Part shown: positions 11,931 through 14,928 of the stretch, in pieces
Numbering within the stretch: position 1 is the first letter of the stretch
How the letters are laid out: every line of letters starts with the position of its first letter
Origin: Bifidobacteriaceae bacterium
GTDB taxonomy: Bacteria > Actinomycetota > Actinomycetes > Actinomycetales > WQXJ01
NCBI GenBank assembly: GCA_031265345.1
Contig: JAISCU010000021.1
Coordinates: 1-14,928, forward strand
DNA: 14,928 nt
Direction of reading: 5' to 3'
Notes under the pieces: generated by a model
Told to the model about the DNA's origin: nothing
The model's input: only the letters and a program-made list of their open reading frames with translations
The model's database searches: none
Made by a program: the position numbers and the translations under genes

Positions 11931-14928
11931 GACGCCCGCGTCGGGCGGCGCCACGAACACCACCGCCGCCGGGGAACCGTTCACCACCGGGGCCAAGACC
12001 CCGCCGACCAGCACGTCCGCGGTCACCCCGTACGAGCCGGCCGCGCCAGCGGCCACCACCAACTCGGCCACCCCATCCTCGCCGGTAGTCGCCTGCACCA
12101 CCGCCGGACCGGCCACCGCCCCCGCCGACAAACCCTCCGGCACATAGAAGCTGACAGTCTCGCCCGCCAACGGGGAGCCGTCGCGGTCCACCACCACGGC
12201 CCTAACCGTCACACCGGACTCGCCCGCGATCCCCACGTCCTGCGGGGCGACCAGCCTGGTCAATCCCTGGCCGAACGCCGGCAGCGCCGCCCAGTGGGCG
12301 AACAGAGTCACATCAGCCGAAGGCGTGAACGGCGCCACCGCCTCGACCCCGCCCCCGGCCTGGTCGAACCAACCCTCGAACCGGAACCCGTCGCGCGACA
12401 CCGAAGGCAACTCGGCAACCGGCTGGCCCCGCTCCACCACCACCGGGGCCACATCAGGGCCGCCCAACGAATCGAACGACACAGTGAACGTCGGCGCGGC
12501 AGGCACCTCCGTGAACTCCACCAACAACGGGGAACCGTTGACGATCGGCGTGTCCGAACCGGAACGCCGGACCACCGCCGTCACCTGGTACACGCCAGGC
12601 TCCTCCGCGGTGACCTCCAACGAAGCCACACCGTCCGGGCCGGTCGCCGCCGGATGGGCGCCGCCACCAGCGGACCCGCCGGACGACAAGCCGTCAGGCA
12701 GCACGAACCGGACCTCCTCGCCCGCCAGCGCCCGGCCCAACGAGTCCACCACCACAGCCGACACCGCCAACGCGGACGAACCGTCCGCCACAGCCGTGCC
12801 GTCAGGCGGCACCAGGCGGGTCAAACCCGGACCGAACGCCGGGTCGCCCAGCACCATGTGCGCGACCTCCCAGCCAGACACGTTCGGGCTCAACGGCTCC
12901 CCGTCCAACAACACCGTCACCGGCCAATCCCCAACCTCCGTGCCCGTGAACGTGGCGCTCAACAAGCCCAACCCCCGGCCGTCGTCCACAAAGCCGGACA
13001 CCACCAGGCCGGAGCCCTCACCGCCAAAGGCCGACAACCGGGTCGGGTCGAACTCCAACGGCCAATACGACAACTGGTCCGCCCGCAACTCGACATGCAC
13101 CGCCCCTGAAGCCACGCCATCCGCCACCACCGGCGCCGAGGTCACGTTGAACGTCGAGGCGGCCGGGTCCAAGAACACCTCCTTGAACGTCAGCACCGGC
13201 GCCGGATCCAACAACACCCCATCAACCCGGACCTCAACCGGATACGCGCCAGGCGCCAGAGACTTCACCCACGCCAACACCAGGCCATCGGATCCGCTCG
13301 TGCCCGAGTACACCGGCACTGACGGGTCGCCCACGCCGCGCGAGAACCACAGCCCTTCCGGCAACGTGACCTCGACCAGCGCACCCGAAACCGGCGCATG
13401 CGCCGAAGTCCCATCGCGCGCTGTCACGGCCAACTGGACCTCCTGGCTCACCCACACCTCGCCGGACGACGGGGACAATGCCCACGTCGAATCCGCCGCC
13501 GAAGGCCCAGCCGGATCGAACCAGGTCAGCGTCACAGGCGAGCCGACCACCTGATCAGCCGCGGCGACGGACACCGTCAACGCGCAAGAACCAGCCGACC
13601 CGCTCCCGATCGACTCCGTGACGAAACCAGCCCGGCCATAGTCCCCGGTGGTCCGCCAGGACGTCTTCAAGTCACCCGTCCCGTGCTCCAGACGGCCCAC
13701 ACAATCCGTCGGAGTCAACGCGAAATCGACCCGCGCGCCGTTGACCGGCGCGCCGTCTGAGTCCAACACATCCACTCTGACCTGGTACTGATTCGAGTTC
13801 CCCTCAGTCGAAACAGGTAACGGGTTCCCGGCCTCGTCGGACGGGGTCACCGTCACCGTCGCGGTCACCAGCCCCGGCTCCGGTGCCTCGGTGAACTCGA
13901 CTGACGCCGACGAACCGTACACCGTGACCCCTCCGACCGACACGGCCACCGGATAGGTGCCCGCAACGGCGGCGGACACCGTCAACGAGGCCACGCCGTC
14001 GGCATCGCTGGTGACCGGCACCGTGGCCAGCCCGGACGTCGACCCGGCCGACAAACCCGAAGGCAGGGAGAACAACACGTCCACGCCGGACATAGGCCGA
14101 CCCCTGGCGTCCGTGACGTGGGCGACCAAGACCGACCCGGCGGCATCGTCCACCGAAACCGGCTCCGGCGCCGCCACCCGCGTCAAATCGGCGCCAATGG
14201 CCACCGGGCCCGCCACGAACTTGGCCACGCCGTTCCCCTGGGGGGTCAGCAGGCCGTATTGGTAATCCGCGTCGACGTACACGCGGACCGCGCATTCACC
14301 AACCTCGGTGCTGCGGACGTAAGATCCGTACTCGCCGTGTTCCGCCGAATGCACCGGCTGGGCCGCCCACGCTTCGGGGCAATCAGGCGTGGTGACTTGC
14401 AGGTTCGGATTGTACGTCCCCGAACCGATCCAGCGGTCACCGTCTTCATCGATCAACTGCACCGTCAGTGGAACGATGGCCGATCCGTCCGCGTACGCCG
14501 TGCGCTCGCCCACGGTGAACCAGGACTTCGCCAAGTCCAACGTCCCCGGCGCGGTGAACACGAGCACCTTGCCCGATCCGACCACTCGATCAGCCGCCGG
14601 GACCGTCACAGTCAACGGGCAGGTGGTCGCCCGGCGAGGATAGGTCCCGACGGTGACCACGGCCTGACCAGCGTCCGAGGTCGACACCGTGTAACTCTTT
14701 TGCAGCGCCGAGTTCAGGATGCAATCGCTACCAGACGACACTGCGAACGTCACCGGTGTCTTGGCGACGGGCGCTCCGTCCTCGTCCACCACGGTGACCG
14801 TCGCCCGGTAGTCGTTCCCCGCTTTCAGGGGAACCGGCACGCCCGCCTCATCCGATGGCTCAATCACCACCGTCGCCGTGGTCCCGCCGGGCGGTGCCGG
14901 GTCGTCGATCAGGTGGGCGATGCCGTCT
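11658..14928 (-). CDS. giant modular adhesin-like protein, C-terminal 1089 residues (N-terminus beyond right edge)
   Basis: The frame is open through the window edge; a GTG at 14870 is internal, since the residues before it (DDPAPPGGTTAT) continue a linker and a Big_1 strand. In visible numbering: type-A Ig domain 20-125; type-B plus Big_1 126-352 (LTRVAAPEPVSVDD, DARGRPM, LPSGLSAG); type-A 353-470 (VTPSDEAG, VVGSPVTLTW); Big_1-like 473-583; type-B 584-696 (FTGTEVGDWPVTV); Big_1 697-812; InlB-type repeat 813-881; Big_1-like 883-995; C-terminal module 1000-1089 ending DNHC. It has no LPXTG or membrane tail. The first part probably carries a signal peptide and a specific head as in the two neighbours, but that is not visible. 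The role is likely an extended exported stalk or adhesin. A large inverted repeat follows the stop directly. Confidence 0.92.
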   Translation of the reverse strand, partial: DGIAHLIDDPAPPGGTTATVVIEPSDEAGVPVPLKAGNDYRATVTVVDEDGAPVAKTPVTFAVSSGSDCILNSALQKSYTVSTSDAGQAVVTVGTYPRRATTCPLTVTVPAADRVVGSGKVLVFTAPGTLDLAKSWFTVGERTAYADGSAIVPLTVQLIDEDGDRWIGSGTYNPNLQVTTPDCPEAWAAQPVHSAEHGEYGSYVRSTEVGECAVRVYVDADYQYGLLTPQGNGVAKFVAGPVAIGADLTRVAAPEPVSVDDAAGSVLVAHVTDARGRPMSGVDVLFSLPSGLSAGSTSGLATVPVTSDADGVASLTVSAAVAGTYPVAVSVGGVTVYGSSASVEFTEAPEPGLVTATVTVTPSDEAGNPLPVSTEGNSNQYQVRVDVLDSDGAPVNGARVDFALTPTDCVGRLEHGTGDLKTSWRTTGDYGRAGFVTESIGSGSAGSCALTVSVAAADQVVGSPVTLTWFDPAGPSAADSTWALSPSSGEVWVSQEVQLAVTARDGTSAHAPVSGALVEVTLPEGLWFSRGVGDPSVPVYSGTSGSDGLVLAWVKSLAPGAYPVEVRVDGVLLDPAPVLTFKEVFLDPAASTFNVTSAPVVADGVASGAVHVELRADQLSYWPLEFDPTRLSAFGGEGSGLVVSGFVDDGRGLGLLSATFTGTEVGDWPVTVLLDGEPLSPNVSGWEVAHMVLGDPAFGPGLTRLVPPDGTAVADGSSALAVSAVVVDSLGRALAGEEVRFVLPDGLSSGGSAGGGAHPAATGPDGVASLEVTAEEPGVYQVTAVVRRSGSDTPIVNGSPLLVEFTEVPAAPTFTVSFDSLGGPDVAPVVVERGQPVAELPSVSRDGFRFEGWFDQAGGGVEAVAPFTPSADVTLFAHWAALPAFGQGLTRLVAPQDVGIAGESGVTVRAVVVDRDGSPLAGETVSFYVPEGLSAGAVAGPAVVQATTGEDGVAELVVAAGAAGSYGVTADVLVGGVLAPVVNGSPAAVVFVAPPDAGVTLTAVARCAAGKNQLAVTAFNGSAEALDVEFVSDWGSKQFANVQPGKNAFHAFTVRSTDVAAGQVQVTIRTTAPTPVTVTREVDYPDNHC
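11662..11673. repeat. 12-bp direct repeat, upstream copy (inside gene end)
   Basis: CAGTGGTTGTCG; on the minus strand it encodes the final DNHC codons of the right-hand gene. It pairs with 11501-11512, and 149 bp including the inverted repeat lie between. Confidence 0.6.
12285..12491 (-). other. InlB-type B-repeat, copy 3
   Basis: Visible residues 813-881: TFTVSFDSLGG, GFRFEGWF and APFTPSADVTLFAHW. It is very close to the repeat at 1093-1302. Confidence 0.85.
12492..14928 (-). other. long Big_1/Ig-like domain array of the partial protein
   Basis: Visible residues 1-812. About six or seven Ig-like units are visible, alternating between the Cys-paired type A and the LPAGLS-type Big_1. Repeated strands include TPSDEAG (twice, in the forms EPSDEAG and TPSDEAG), AGTYPV or PGVYQV, and VEFTE. 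It is the longest array of the three proteins. Confidence 0.7.

Larger units (their letters stand above)
11658..12491 (-). repeat. 3'-end homology block shared with 460-1302, copy 2
   Basis: Same orientation and same modules as the first copy: InlB repeat, Big_1-like domain, C-terminal module. Runs coding GETVSF, VAGPAVV, AELVVAAGA, YGVTADVLV and NGSPAAV are shared at nucleotide level with few changes. Confidence 0.8.

Noticed and set aside
11568..13109. Open frame of 513 codons on the plus strand, and a second of 409 codons at 12325-13554
   Set aside because: Both lie wholly opposite the large minus-strand gene, are rich in Arg/His or Ser/Thr/Pro as antisense frames of GC-rich genes are, and have no domain or ribosome site. 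The minus frame has clear domains.
14868..14870. GTG as the start codon of the right-hand gene
   Set aside because: The frame is open to the window edge, no signal peptide follows the GTG, and the residues before it continue the same module. The gene is truncated by the window.
1..14928. CRISPR array, tRNA, rRNA, phage or insertion-sequence transposase genes
   Set aside because: None seen on either strand: no regularly spaced short repeats, no cloverleaf in the three gaps, and no transposase or integrase motifs in any large frame.

Overview
The window is a stretch of a GC-rich genome, almost certainly an actinomycete (Actinomycetota). The evidence is high G/C at third codon positions, long twin-arginine-free signal peptides with basic starts and Ala-rich cores, strong GGAG-type ribosome binding sites, and a C-terminal 'ARC...C' domain that I recall from secreted proteins of Micrococcales and related actinobacteria. 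Nothing here fixes a genus. The mix of adhesin-type modules suggests a host- or particle-associated organism, but that is inference.

All genes lie on the minus strand, so transcription runs from high to low coordinates. Four are present. (1) A giant surface protein enters from the right edge and ends at 11658; its N-terminus is outside the window, and 1089 residues are visible. (2) A complete 1535-residue surface protein occupies 6847-11454. (3) A complete 2018-residue surface protein occupies 460-6516. (4) The first 125 residues of a small secreted WxL-like protein occupy 1-376 and leave at the left edge. The first three are paralogues. The two complete ones begin with nearly the same signal peptide, followed by an SdrD/CnaB-like domain, a GEVED-type segment ending in GEIEDY, and about 660-690 residues of paired but unassigned sequence. 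All three then have a variable number of invasin-like (Big_1) Ig domains, one InlB-type B-repeat, one more Big_1-like domain, and a strongly conserved C-terminal module of about 90 residues with two invariant cysteines. None carries an LPXTG motif or a C-terminal membrane segment.

The non-coding gaps are short. At 6517-6846, an 11-bp perfect GC-rich hairpin sits 19 nt after the 1535-residue gene and is a likely terminator. At 11455-11657 there is a large two-part inverted repeat with GGGGACGG heads on both strands, right after the stop of the right-hand gene. That gap is also flanked by a 12-bp direct repeat that recreates the last codons of the gene in front of its neighbour. The gap at 377-459 shows no terminator, so the WxL-like gene may be read together with the 2018-residue gene.

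The likely joint role is a cell-surface or secreted adhesin cluster that evolves by shuffling and recombining modules. The most unusual points are the shared Cys-bracketed C-terminal module in place of a sortase signal, the mosaic relationship among the three giants, the unassigned central region, and the inverted-repeat element.
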